This document shows positions 34,631 to 41,805 of a DNA stretch of 64,000 nucleotides, piece after piece. The first letter of the stretch is position 1, and each line of letters begins with the position of its first letter. The stretch spans positions 1-64,000 of the forward strand of contig JBQMYQ010000002.1 in the NCBI GenBank assembly GCA_052173415.1. The letters are read 5' to 3'. The position numbers were made by a program, and so were the translations under genes. Source of the stretch: Wolinella sp052173415 (GTDB taxonomy: Bacteria > Campylobacterota > Campylobacteria > Campylobacterales > Helicobacteraceae). Below the pieces are notes generated by a model that was given only the letters and a program-made list of their open reading frames with translations, did no database searches and had not been told where the DNA came from.

Positions 34631-35008
34631 TTAAGTTCTCTTTAAAGCGATGCATTCAATCTCAACGAGCGCATTTTTGGGGAGCATCTTGACTGCCACG
34701 GTGCTCCGTGCGGGTTTGTGATCCCCGAAAAATTCCGCATACACCTCATTCATCTCGCCAAAATCTTCCATATTTGCAAGGAAAACGGTCGTTTTTAGCA
34801 CATTTGCAAGCGCGCTTCCCTGCGCGCGCAAAATATTTTGAAGGTTGCTTAGCACCTGTCTTGTTTGCGCCTTTACACCTCCCTCTATCATCGCTCCTTT
34901 GGGCGTGAGCGCGATCTGTCCCGAGGTAAAAATAAGCCCCTCTGCCGCTACTGCCTGAGAGTAAGGACCGATCGCTGCTGGAGCATCTAGTGTCATAACC
35001 ATTTCCAT
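34631..35008 (-). CDS. ridA: RidA-family 2-iminobutanoate/2-iminopropanoate deaminase
   Basis: 125 residues. Hydrolyses reactive enamine/imine products of PLP enzymes. The family pattern IGPYSQAVAAEGLIFTSGQI, the Asn-rich NVLKTTVFLANMEDF, the catalytic Arg in PARSTVAVKMLPK and the terminal VEIECIAL are all present. The ATG at 35008 has AAAGGA at seven bases; two further ATGs follow within five codons. Confidence 0.93.
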   Translation of the reverse strand: MEMVMTLDAPAAIGPYSQAVAAEGLIFTSGQIALTPKGAMIEGGVKAQTRQVLSNLQNILRAQGSALANVLKTTVFLANMEDFGEMNEVYAEFFGDHKPARSTVAVKMLPKNALVEIECIALKRT

Positions 35009-35081
35009 AACAAAATCCTTTGCAACCTCAAAAAATAGGGGGTAATGTTACATCAAATTCGCCTACGATTCCTAGGTAGTG

Positions 35082-35087
35082 TATAAT
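35082..35087 (+). promoter_or_regulatory. -10 box (TATAAT) of the small secreted protein gene
   Basis: A perfect TATAAT 43 bases upstream of the ATG at 35130, with AAAGGA at 35118-35123 as ribosome-binding site. Confidence 0.55.
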
Positions 35088-35129
35088 CCGCCTCAACATA
35101 AGTGAAAATCCCAAGACAAAGGAAAAATC

Positions 35130-35468
35130 ATGAAAAAATTCCTCGCTTTCTCTTTAGCGATATTCACGCTCGCCTATGCGGACAACCTCATCGACATGCC
35201 TAGAGTAGAGTCTGAAGCAGACGCTTTTGAGGGTAATCTCAAGCGACTTACAGAGCAAAATCCACCTAACACCGCTTATTACGTCAATGCGCGCACGGGC
35301 GAAGTCTTCTCTGTCTCGACCGCTTCTACAAAGCTAAAAACACACGAGATTCCTAAAAAAGTGCGCTCATTAGGGAAGATTCCCGCCCCTATGCCTGCGT
35401 TTAATCCATGCCGTCCCTCTAAGATTCCCTACGAAATACAAGAAGAGCACATCGAACTGCTTCCTTGA
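35130..35468 (+). CDS. Small secreted hypothetical protein
   Basis: 112 residues with a strong signal peptide (MKKFLAFSLAIFTLAYA, cleavage after ADN or AYA). The mature part is hydrophilic and Pro-rich, with a single cysteine (AFNPCRPSK). I do not recognise a family. It has a good promoter and ribosome-binding site and is monocistronic, flanked by minus-strand ridA and HU genes, so it is probably a real periplasmic protein. The segment TAYYVNARTGEVFSVSTAST resembles a short beta hairpin. Confidence 0.7.
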   Translation: MKKFLAFSLAIFTLAYADNLIDMPRVESEADAFEGNLKRLTEQNPPNTAYYVNARTGEVFSVSTASTKLKTHEIPKKVRSLGKIPAPMPAFNPCRPSKIPYEIQEEHIELLP

Positions 35469-35478
35469 AAGAGTGTCC

Positions 35479-35504
35479 GATTCCCACAAACAGCGAGGAA
35501 TCGT
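35479..35504. repeat. Inverted pair of the iterated word between convergent genes
   Basis: CGATTCC (35479-35485) and GGAATCG (35498-35504) form a perfect 7-bp inverted repeat with a 12-base loop in the 53-bp gap between the secreted-protein gene and the HU gene, where a bidirectional terminator would be expected. No T-run is seen. Confidence 0.5.
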
Positions 35505-35521
35505 GGCATATGCAAGTGGAT

Positions 35522-35797
35522 TTAGTCTAAGAGTGTCTCTTTTAGTCGCTCATCTGCCCTAAATCTCACGGAGCGCGACGCATTAAGATGGACAAACTTA
35601 TCCGTCCCGGGAATCTTGCTCCTGCGCGCGCCTCGCTCAAGCATACTAAAAGTGCCAAACCCCGCAAAATGGACACTCTCTCCTTTGGAAAGCTGCTCGG
35701 ATAAAAGCTCAAACATCGCATCAAGCATACGTTTGCAATCTTGCTCAAGGATCCCCGACCTAAGCGCAAGAGTCTCGACAAATTCGCCCTTTTTCAT
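35522..35797 (-). CDS. hup: HU-family DNA-binding protein
   Basis: 91 residues from the ATG at 35797, the standard HU size. The N-terminal helices (MKKGEFVETLALRSG) are followed by the beta-arm region with the signature GFGTFSMLERGARRSKIPGT, somewhat diverged from the usual GFGxFxxxxRxxRxGRNPxTG. It bends and compacts DNA. Earlier in-frame codons reach a TTG at 35827 without support. The function as main HU or IHF-like paralogue cannot be told from sequence alone. Confidence 0.9.
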   Translation of the reverse strand: MKKGEFVETLALRSGILEQDCKRMLDAMFELLSEQLSKGESVHFAGFGTFSMLERGARRSKIPGTDKFVHLNASRSVRFRADERLKETLLD

Positions 35798-35973
35798 TGT
35801 CTTATTTTCCTTTGATTGATCCTGCAAAAGCCCTCGATTCTACCCATTTTTTGCTTTACGGACAAAGAAGTATCAAGGGGAAAATTACAGGAATCACACC
35901 ATAATTTTGCCTGCGATTCCTTAGTTTGTGGATTTTACGCGCTCGATTCCTACACGGATATGTTATCTCAACG

Positions 35974-36000
35974 TAAAGCAGGCTAGGATTCTTCCGATAT
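35974..36000 (+). promoter_or_regulatory. Sigma-28 promoter of flgL
   Basis: TAAA (35974-35977), 15 bases, then TCCGATAT (35993-36000): the same arrangement and spacing as at the flagellin gene. It predicts co-regulation of the hook-filament junction protein with the filament. Confidence 0.75.
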
Positions 36001-36013
36001 TACATTCACAAAA

Positions 36014-36039
36014 GGGAATTACTTTTGCTTGTAATTCCC
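36014..36039 (+). promoter_or_regulatory. Perfect hairpin in the flgL leader
   Basis: GGGAATTAC (36014-36022) and GTAATTCCC (36031-36039) form a perfect 9-bp stem with an 8-base loop, between the sigma-28 promoter and the ribosome-binding site (AAGGA, 36071-36075). No T-run follows, so it would be an mRNA leader structure or protein-binding site rather than a terminator. Confidence 0.55.
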
Positions 36040-36083
36040 TATCAAATTCTCTAATTTTAGGGAATCTCAAAAGGAAACGCCCC

Positions 36084-38642
36084 ATGAGAATAGGCTACAG
36101 CACGCAATATACCACCCTCGCCCGCTATCAGCAGGCGGGGCAATCTCAAATGAATGACCTCCTTACGCAGATGTCCTCAGGCAGGAAGATTCAGCTTGGT
36201 TATCAAAACAGCACAGTGTTTAGCCAGACATTGCGCCTAGATTATGAGACAGCGACTCTCACACAAAGCAAGTCGCGCAGCACCACTGCAAAAAATTTCT
36301 CAGACAATACCGATGCCGCACTCAACGAGATTTCAAAGGCATTAGTGAATTTCAAAACCAAACTCACGCATGCTGCCAACCAAATCCACTCACCCACCTC
36401 TTTGGAAGCGATTGCAAACGATTTGCAAGCCATTCGCGATCACCTCGTCTCAATCGCAAATACCTCAATTGGGGGGCAATATCTCTTTTCGGGCACAGAT
36501 GTTACAAGAAGACCTTTTGATGAGAGTGGGAAATATCACGGCAATGACGCTCATCTTGAGGCGCTCCTTGGCTCAAAAAATCTCGTCCCTTACAATATTA
36601 CGGGCTCAGAACTATTCTCGGGTAAAGATAGTGACAAAAGTCGCGTAATCACGACAAATATCAGGAATTACAATCAATCCAAACTCCACCCCGAGATCAT
36701 GAGCGCGACAAACAAAACCGACGCTCCAAAGCAAGTCTATCTAAAGAGCAGCGATACGCTCCGCGATCTCATAGGCGACAACAATCACGACCCCAAAGAT
36801 AATGCCGATGAGTGGTTTTATATTCAGGGTGTGCGTCCTGATGGGACATCTTTCAAAAGCAAGTTCTCTTTAAGCACCTCTTATAGTAGCGAGGAGCGCG
36901 CGACCAAAGTGCAGGATCTACTTGATCGAATCGGCAGGGAGTTTGGCAACACAAGCACGAGCAAAGTTGTCGATGTTACGCTCAATGAATATGGCGAGAT
37001 TCAGATTAAAGACCTCACGACCGGGCGGAGCAATATCGATTTCCACATGGTCTCAAGCGATAAGAATGTCAATAATCTTGATGAATTATCCAAAACAGGT
37101 GCGCGGGTCAAACATTACGTCCAAAGCCCCTATCTGGGCGATAAAGTAGCGGATAGGATCGCTTCGGTCAATGACAACTACGATCATCGTATTAGCAAGA
37201 TTCCCACAACCCTCCGAACAGGTGAAAATGACGTAGCTAATCGCAAAACACTCCTGCGAGACATCTTTGGTCCTAATGTAAACTCCATCAGCCTTGGGGG
37301 AAACGCCGCAAATAATCCCGATGGCACTGCGGGCGCAGCCGTGCCAAACTATACGTTCAACATCACGCCGACATCGACGGTGCAAGACCTACTAGATAAC
37401 ATTCGCGATAACTTTAAAGGCGCGGGTGATATTGACGTGGAGCTTGTGCATGGACGCATTCAGATTGTTGATAAAAATGTCAAAAATCTCTCCAAAGATC
37501 AGCGAACACCGCCCTATGATGGTCCTAGTAGCCTAAATCTCAATATGGTTACACAAGATGGAGGTGGGGTGCCAACAAATGGCTTTAGAAATGATTATAA
37601 CCTAGAATATGATCGCGCCGCATTTACAAAAAATGGCTCAAAACTCACAAGCAACGTCTCGCAGATTATTAATTCAAACAGTAATTACGCTAAGCCCGAA
37701 ACTCCGCTCTCTAAAGCCGCGGGCGCGTCGCTTGATGGAAGTTCTTATACTGTTAAGATTAAGGACATTAACGGCGTGGAGGTTGAAGGGCGCATTAATT
37801 TCAGCAATACTGTCCCCCCGGGCACGACTTTCACGATGAATGGACGCACGATTCCTATCTTTAATCCGCACGACACGCCCCCTGCGGTTACACAAGTGCG
37901 CGCAGATGATATGACCTATCAGCAGCTCACAGACATCATCGCGACTGCGATGAATTTCAGCAACACCAACACCACGGCGGATTTTGCCACTGCGACCAAC
38001 CCTCTAGCGCCACTTCAAGACAGAAAGACTGCCTATGAGAATCTACTCAAAGCCTCAAAGGGCAATCTCTCCGTCTCGCTAAATAATCAGGGGCAGATCG
38101 AGGTCAAAGATCATCTGCGCTCTGAGACGCGCATGAGCTTGACGATGCACGATTCCCGCACAAATGACTATACGCTAAATCCGGCGACCGGACGTCCGAT
38201 TCATGAGACAGGCTCGGCTCTTACGTTCCAAGCAAATAATGCCCTCACAGTTGATGATCCGCATGTGAGTATCTTCAAGCAGCTTGATCGTATCATCGAT
38301 TCTGTGCGCAAAGGCACATATCGCGCAGGAGACGTGCCTGAGGGTGCGTATTCAGATGTGCTAAGAAGTGTGGGAATCCAGGGCGGAATGAAGCAGTTTG
38401 ATCATATCAGCGACCACGTCAATAAAGTCCATGCTAAAAACGGCGCGCAAGGTAATGCCTTCAAATACTCGCTTGAGCGCACCGAAACCCTCCTTGTGAA
38501 TACCAAAACGCTACGCTCTGATGTGATCGATACAGACGTCGCTTCCACATATAATAGCTTCGCACAGCTCACGATGAACTACCAAGCGATGCTCTCAACA
38601 ATCGGGAAAATCAATCAGCTTTCGCTGGTTAATTACATCTAA
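36084..38642 (+). CDS. flgL: Flagellar hook-associated protein FlgL (HAP3)
   Basis: 852 residues, like the very long FlgL of Helicobacter (about 828) and far longer than the roughly 300-residue enterobacterial form. The flagellin-like termini are clear: MRIGYSTQYTTLARYQQAGQ and LLTQMSSGRKIQLGYQNSTV at the start, DVASTYNSFAQLTMNYQAML at the end. The extra length is a large central insertion with several repeated hook-like subdomains (VQDLLDRIGREFG and VQDLLDNIRDNFKG are related units). The start at 36084 has AAGGA nine bases upstream; the reading frame is open from 35928 but that part is not conserved in character. FlgL joins hook and filament. Confidence 0.93.
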   Translation: MRIGYSTQYTTLARYQQAGQSQMNDLLTQMSSGRKIQLGYQNSTVFSQTLRLDYETATLTQSKSRSTTAKNFSDNTDAALNEISKALVNFKTKLTHAANQIHSPTSLEAIANDLQAIRDHLVSIANTSIGGQYLFSGTDVTRRPFDESGKYHGNDAHLEALLGSKNLVPYNITGSELFSGKDSDKSRVITTNIRNYNQSKLHPEIMSATNKTDAPKQVYLKSSDTLRDLIGDNNHDPKDNADEWFYIQGVRPDGTSFKSKFSLSTSYSSEERATKVQDLLDRIGREFGNTSTSKVVDVTLNEYGEIQIKDLTTGRSNIDFHMVSSDKNVNNLDELSKTGARVKHYVQSPYLGDKVADRIASVNDNYDHRISKIPTTLRTGENDVANRKTLLRDIFGPNVNSISLGGNAANNPDGTAGAAVPNYTFNITPTSTVQDLLDNIRDNFKGAGDIDVELVHGRIQIVDKNVKNLSKDQRTPPYDGPSSLNLNMVTQDGGGVPTNGFRNDYNLEYDRAAFTKNGSKLTSNVSQIINSNSNYAKPETPLSKAAGASLDGSSYTVKIKDINGVEVEGRINFSNTVPPGTTFTMNGRTIPIFNPHDTPPAVTQVRADDMTYQQLTDIIATAMNFSNTNTTADFATATNPLAPLQDRKTAYENLLKASKGNLSVSLNNQGQIEVKDHLRSETRMSLTMHDSRTNDYTLNPATGRPIHETGSALTFQANNALTVDDPHVSIFKQLDRIIDSVRKGTYRAGDVPEGAYSDVLRSVGIQGGMKQFDHISDHVNKVHAKNGAQGNAFKYSLERTETLLVNTKTLRSDVIDTDVASTYNSFAQLTMNYQAMLSTIGKINQLSLVNYI

Positions 38643-38677
38643 AGCTTTTAGCTTTTTGGTCATTTTCTATCCTCTCC

Positions 38678-38692
38678 GCCCTTTTACGGGCA
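38678..38692 (+). terminator. Weak hairpin after flgL
   Basis: GCCC-TTTTAC-GGGC with a few flanking pairs lies about 36 bases after the flgL stop. The 248-bp spacer to 38890 otherwise holds the next promoter and no gene that I can support. Confidence 0.35.
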
Positions 38693-38840
38693 GCAGAGTT
38701 TTGGATTTTGCTATTCGCCCGCTTCTTAATCTCTAAAGTCTGCGATTCCTCGAAACAATAGGGCTTTAACGCAACTCACAAAAGCTTATTCATACTTTTG
38801 ATCCTCTTTATATTTTAAAGTAAAGCTATTTTTTAAGTTT

Positions 38841-38846
38841 TATACT
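38841..38846 (+). promoter_or_regulatory. -10 box (TATACT) of the DUF2892 gene
   Basis: TATACT 45 bases upstream of the ATG at 38891, preceded by an AT-rich stretch; AAGGAG at 38878-38883 is the ribosome-binding site. Confidence 0.5.
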
Positions 38847-38890
38847 GCTAGACTCCACGAGTTTTAAAACCCCAAATAAGGAGCAATATT

Positions 38891-39091
38891 ATGTCTTGTA
38901 ATGTCGGAAAAACGGATAAATGGATACGAATAGGACTAGGAATCGTCCTTATATTGATAGGTGCTTTCTATCAAAGCTGGTGGGGCGCAGTAGGTCTTGT
39001 GCCTCTACTTACGGGAATCGTGAACTATTGCCCACTCTACCCGCTTATCAAAGCGGATACGCGAAGCACAGAAGAAAAAACCAAAGAGTGA
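38891..39091 (+). CDS. DUF2892 (YgaP-type transmembrane) protein
   Basis: 66 residues, two hydrophobic helices (IRIGLGIVLILIGAFYQSWW, VGLVPLLTGIVNYCPLYPLI) with the family pattern DKWIRIGLGI...TGIVNYCPLYPL. In other proteins this domain follows a rhodanese; alone its function is unknown. The CPLYPL motif with one cysteine in the second helix is conserved in the family, as is the cysteine near the N-terminus. Confidence 0.85.
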   Translation: MSCNVGKTDKWIRIGLGIVLILIGAFYQSWWGAVGLVPLLTGIVNYCPLYPLIKADTRSTEEKTKE

Positions 39092-39192
39092 AACTCCCTG
39101 AGGCTTTGAGGCGAGTCCTTTTAAGGGGCTTACCTCAAACACGCACGATTTCTTAATCTTATAGGAATCGCACCTCAAAATCTCCCATCAAA

Positions 39193-39273
39193 TTAGCAAG
39201 CACAACACCCCTTCTTTAGACTCTGAAACAAGCCCTCTTTGCCCTTTACGACCTTTTTCTCCTCTTTTTTCAT
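39193..39273 (-). CDS. Possible 26-residue peptide with C-terminal CCAC
   Basis: Starting 23 bases after the fldA stop, a perfect AAGGAG (39280-39285) is followed at six bases by ATG and 26 codons: a Lys/Glu-rich start (MKKEEKKVVKGKEG), then LFQSLKKGCCAC and a TAA stop. Three cysteines in the last four residues suggest metal or thiol chemistry. I do not recognise a family. Support is the ribosome-binding site, its place at the end of a possibly iron-regulated flavodoxin operon, and its composition; the evidence is modest. Confidence 0.45.
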   Translation of the reverse strand: MKKEEKKVVKGKEGLFQSLKKGCCAC

Positions 39274-39295
39274 CGCATGCTCCTTCTTGTTTTGG

Positions 39296-39811
39296 TTAGA
39301 GTGCAAGCTCAGATTTAATCATCTTGCACCACTCTTGCACCCTCTCTGTAGTAAGATCGTCCTGATTATCTGCATCAAGAGCCAAGCCGACGAACTTCCC
39401 ATCAACGACTGCTTCGCTCTCATCATATGTATAGCCCTCATCTTTCCATGCACCGACGATTTTCGCACCCTGCTTTTTTGCGGCATCATGGAGAAGTTTT
39501 AAACCATTAAGATAGGCATGTCCAAAGCCATCTTGATCTCCAAGACCAAACAGCGCGACGCTTTTACCCGAGAGATCTAGCTTTTCAAAATGTTTCATAA
39601 AATCATACCAGTCGTCTTGCAAATCGCCATCACCCCATGTCGAAGTGCCCAAGATTAACTTTTGATACTTCGCAAAATCCGAAGCATCTTTGAGGTCTGC
39701 CACATCAAAAATATCTACACTTCCCTCGCCGCCGAGCTCCTTATAGATCATCTCTGCCGCTTCTTTGGTGTTGCCACCTGTGCTTCCGTAAAAAATTGCC
39801 ACTGAACTCAT
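39296..39811 (-). CDS. fldA: Flavodoxin
   Basis: 171 residues, a long-chain flavodoxin. The FMN phosphate loop reads FYGSTGGNTKEAAE, and the isoalloxazine loops GTSTWGDGDLQDDWYDF and FGLGDQDGFGHAYLNG; the last contains Gly/Asp rather than a second aromatic, similar to what I recall for H. pylori FldA, where an Ala replaces the usual Trp in the first loop. In Helicobacter it accepts electrons from pyruvate:ferredoxin oxidoreductase. It overlaps the upstream unknown gene as ATGA, so both are coupled. Confidence 0.95.
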   Translation of the reverse strand: MSSVAIFYGSTGGNTKEAAEMIYKELGGEGSVDIFDVADLKDASDFAKYQKLILGTSTWGDGDLQDDWYDFMKHFEKLDLSGKSVALFGLGDQDGFGHAYLNGLKLLHDAAKKQGAKIVGAWKDEGYTYDESEAVVDGKFVGLALDADNQDDLTTERVQEWCKMIKSELAL

Positions 39812-40305
39812 TTTTGTATTCCTCCTTGTTTATTGTTAAGCAAACATGCTAGATCGCACACATAGGGGACGAGCTTGAGCGAATAACTCTTCTTGCTCCT
39901 CTCTAGTGCGCTACTCTTAATGATGACATGTTTTACCTGATTCCCAAGCCTAGGATAGGCAAGATAGATATTGTGCTTCCTACCTTTAGCGATCTCTCTC
40001 AGAGCGCAGTTTATCTCGCTAGATAGCTCCACAAGTGGCTCATTCACGGATCTCCAAAGGGGCAAAATATAGAGCGATTCCTCGTTACACTCCCCACAAA
40101 TGACGATATATGCGCCACTTAAAAGGACTTTCCTTGAAGGATTCCTCGCTTTGATCCGCCCATAGACATATTGCGTGAATGCCTCTTGCATACGAAGCTC
40201 CCTAAAGGCACGCTCTTTAAGTATCTCACGACTCTGGGGCACTTTCAAGCTCTCAGAAACCGCGCGATTATAGCTGACCTCTAAAGTCGAAAGCCCCCGC
40301 TCCAT
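39808..40305 (-). CDS. Hypothetical protein coupled to flavodoxin
   Basis: 165 residues, no signal peptide or membrane helix. The N-terminal third is helical and charged; the middle is beta-rich and hydrophobic (KVLLSGAYIVICGECNEESL, YILPLWRSV). Four cysteines are present (two in ICGEC, two in VCDLACLLN). I do not recognise the family. AGGAG lies five bases before the ATG at 40305, and the stop overlaps the fldA start. A Fur-box-like palindrome covers the promoter region. Position suggests a role in iron-limited or flavodoxin-dependent metabolism, which is inference only. Confidence 0.75.
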   Translation of the reverse strand: MERGLSTLEVSYNRAVSESLKVPQSREILKERAFRELRMQEAFTQYVYGRIKARNPSRKVLLSGAYIVICGECNEESLYILPLWRSVNEPLVELSSEINCALREIAKGRKHNIYLAYPRLGNQVKHVIIKSSALERSKKSYSLKLVPYVCDLACLLNNKQGGIQK

Positions 40306-40352
40306 CTGCGCTCCTATGGCAAGGAATTTAACTCTCTTTGAATAAAACTATA

Positions 40353-40367
40353 TAATAGTAATTATTC
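40353..40367. promoter_or_regulatory. Fur-box-like palindrome upstream of the flavodoxin operon
   Basis: TAATAGTAATTATTC matches the H. pylori Fur consensus TAATAATnATTATTA at 12 of the 14 fixed positions. It overlaps a TATTAT/TATATA -10 region on the minus strand, 48 bases before the first gene. The remaining spacer 40368-40516 shows copies of the iterated word and nothing else clear. Confidence 0.5.
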
Positions 40368-40516
40368 CTAAGTTAAAAGTCAAGAATCGCCCCTGCATGA
40401 TTCCTTACAGATACAAAGACATGCAAATCACGTCGCGAACATACTGCTTGAATATAGGGCGCAGGAATCGCGCCAAAATTATCCTGCATACAAAATATAA
40501 AAACTCGCAACCATCG

Positions 40517-41260
40517 CTACTTTCGCCTTTTGTTGGTCTCTTTAACCATGATGTTCGTATTTGATGAGCCATCTTTAAAAGGAATGCGCTTCACTTCGAT
40601 GAAATCTAACGCATCTACGAGCTGCCCCAGCCGCTCATAGCCGTAATTGCGCGAATCAAACGCCGGGTGATTTTTAGAAATATACAATCCAATCGTCGCG
40701 AGCGGCACCCATTCGCTCTCCTCCTTAAGCGACGCCCTAATCGCCGCGCTGATAATCCGTCTAAGCTCGCTTATTTCGCTCTTACTCCACTGCTGTGATG
40801 AGTTGGGCAAATCTTCCGTGCGCAAAATCTCCGTATAGATGAAGCGATCGCACGCCACGACAAAAGCTTCAGGCGTCTTGCGCTCGCCAAATCCATAAAC
40901 AAGTAGCCCCGATTCCCGTATGCGCGTCGCAAGTCGCGTAAAATCGCTATCAGAAGAGACGAGGCAAAACCCATCTAACTGCGTCCCGTGCAGCAAATCC
41001 ATCGCATCGATAATCAGCGCGGAATCCGTCGCATTTTTCCCCGTGGTGTAGCTAAACTGCTGAATAGGGGCAATCGCGTATTTGTGAAGCTCGGACTTCC
41101 AGCTTTTGAGACGATGATCCGTCCAGTCGCCATAGGCGCGCTTGATATTGAGTGTGCCATATTTGGACGCCTCGCCGATAAGCTCTCTAAGCACGGAGGG
41201 CTGGGCATTATCCGCGTCAATCAACATCGCCAAACGTATCGGCTTATTCTCCCACTCCAT
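40517..41260 (-). CDS. NYN-domain (PIN-like) protein with C-terminal LOTUS/OST-HTH domain
   Basis: 247 residues. The N-terminal NYN/LabA-type RNase fold has the acidic residues expected for metal binding: AMLIDADNAQ, TDSALIIDAMDLL, LVSSDSDFTRLATRIRE. The C-terminal part (about 165-240) resembles an OST-HTH/LOTUS RNA-binding domain: VPLATIGLYISKNHPAFDSR, YGYERLGQLVDAL. Such proteins are thought to be RNA-binding or RNA-cleaving; none in this group is characterised to my knowledge. It follows an nfeD-like gene by 11 bases on the same strand. Confidence 0.85.
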   Translation of the reverse strand: MEWENKPIRLAMLIDADNAQPSVLRELIGEASKYGTLNIKRAYGDWTDHRLKSWKSELHKYAIAPIQQFSYTTGKNATDSALIIDAMDLLHGTQLDGFCLVSSDSDFTRLATRIRESGLLVYGFGERKTPEAFVVACDRFIYTEILRTEDLPNSSQQWSKSEISELRRIISAAIRASLKEESEWVPLATIGLYISKNHPAFDSRNYGYERLGQLVDALDFIEVKRIPFKDGSSNTNIMVKETNKRRK

Positions 41261-41271
41261 TCTATGCTCCT

Positions 41272-41667
41272 TTAATCTTTGGATAGCTTCTTAATTCGGA
41301 CACGATTCCCGCTACATGGGGTCACAAAAACGCGCTCGCCCTTTTGATAGGGCGCATCTGCTTCATATTTCCACAACGTCCCGCGAAACTCCACCATGCC
41401 CTCTTCTCTTATGATTCCCTCGCCGCTCTCAAGCAAAAATTCATCTTGAATGACCGCCTCTTTTTGCGAGAATCGGCGCTGGAAAAGCACCATAAGAATC
41501 ACGCCCAAAATAAGCCCGACCACACTTTGCACCATCCAGGAATCTAGCCCGAAAATTAGCCCCGCGCCACCACTAATAAACAACCCAAGCCCATACCACA
41601 AAAAATAAAAGCTCCCCGTAAGCAGTTCGCAAAACAAAAGCGCGATTCCCGCAATCAGCACCCACAT
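41272..41667 (-). CDS. NfeD-family membrane protein
   Basis: 131 residues with two or three N-terminal membrane helices (WVLIAGIALLFCELLTGSFY, FLWYGLGLFISGGAGLIFG, VVGLILGVILMVLF) and a C-terminal OB-fold (GEGIIREEGMVEFRGTLWKY to RVFVTPCSGNRVRIKKL). It is the short NfeD form; usually paired with a stomatin/slipin, but none is present here. Probable role in membrane-domain quality control. Confidence 0.88.
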   Translation of the reverse strand: MWVLIAGIALLFCELLTGSFYFLWYGLGLFISGGAGLIFGLDSWMVQSVVGLILGVILMVLFQRRFSQKEAVIQDEFLLESGEGIIREEGMVEFRGTLWKYEADAPYQKGERVFVTPCSGNRVRIKKLSKD

Positions 41668-41805
41668 TTAGCCCTCTTTATGAGGCGTGTGCTCTTTTGC
41701 GCTCATTTTACCAAAATAAGCCCGCACCTCTATGAGGCATAACCAAAAAATCAGCGCATTTAGGTAGGATTCGCCTTGCAAAAACAGATTGCAAAGGAAT
41801 CTCAT
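41668..41805 (-). CDS. Possible 45-residue protein upstream of the nfeD-like gene
   Basis: The minus-strand frame from the ATG at 41805 encodes MRFLCNLFLQGESYLNALIF followed by a mostly hydrophobic stretch and a basic tail, ending in TAA directly before the nfeD ATG (TAAATG). The arrangement suits translational coupling, but no ribosome-binding site is visible and the start lies against the divergent putP start. I regard it as uncertain. Confidence 0.25.
   Translation of the reverse strand: MRFLCNLFLQGESYLNALIFWLCLIEVRAYFGKMSAKEHTPHKEG

Noticed and set aside
35828..36083. N-terminal extension of FlgL from 35928
   Set aside because: The upstream 52 codons contain the sigma-28 promoter and the leader hairpin and do not resemble FlgL, which starts with MRIGYSTQY after a good ribosome-binding site.
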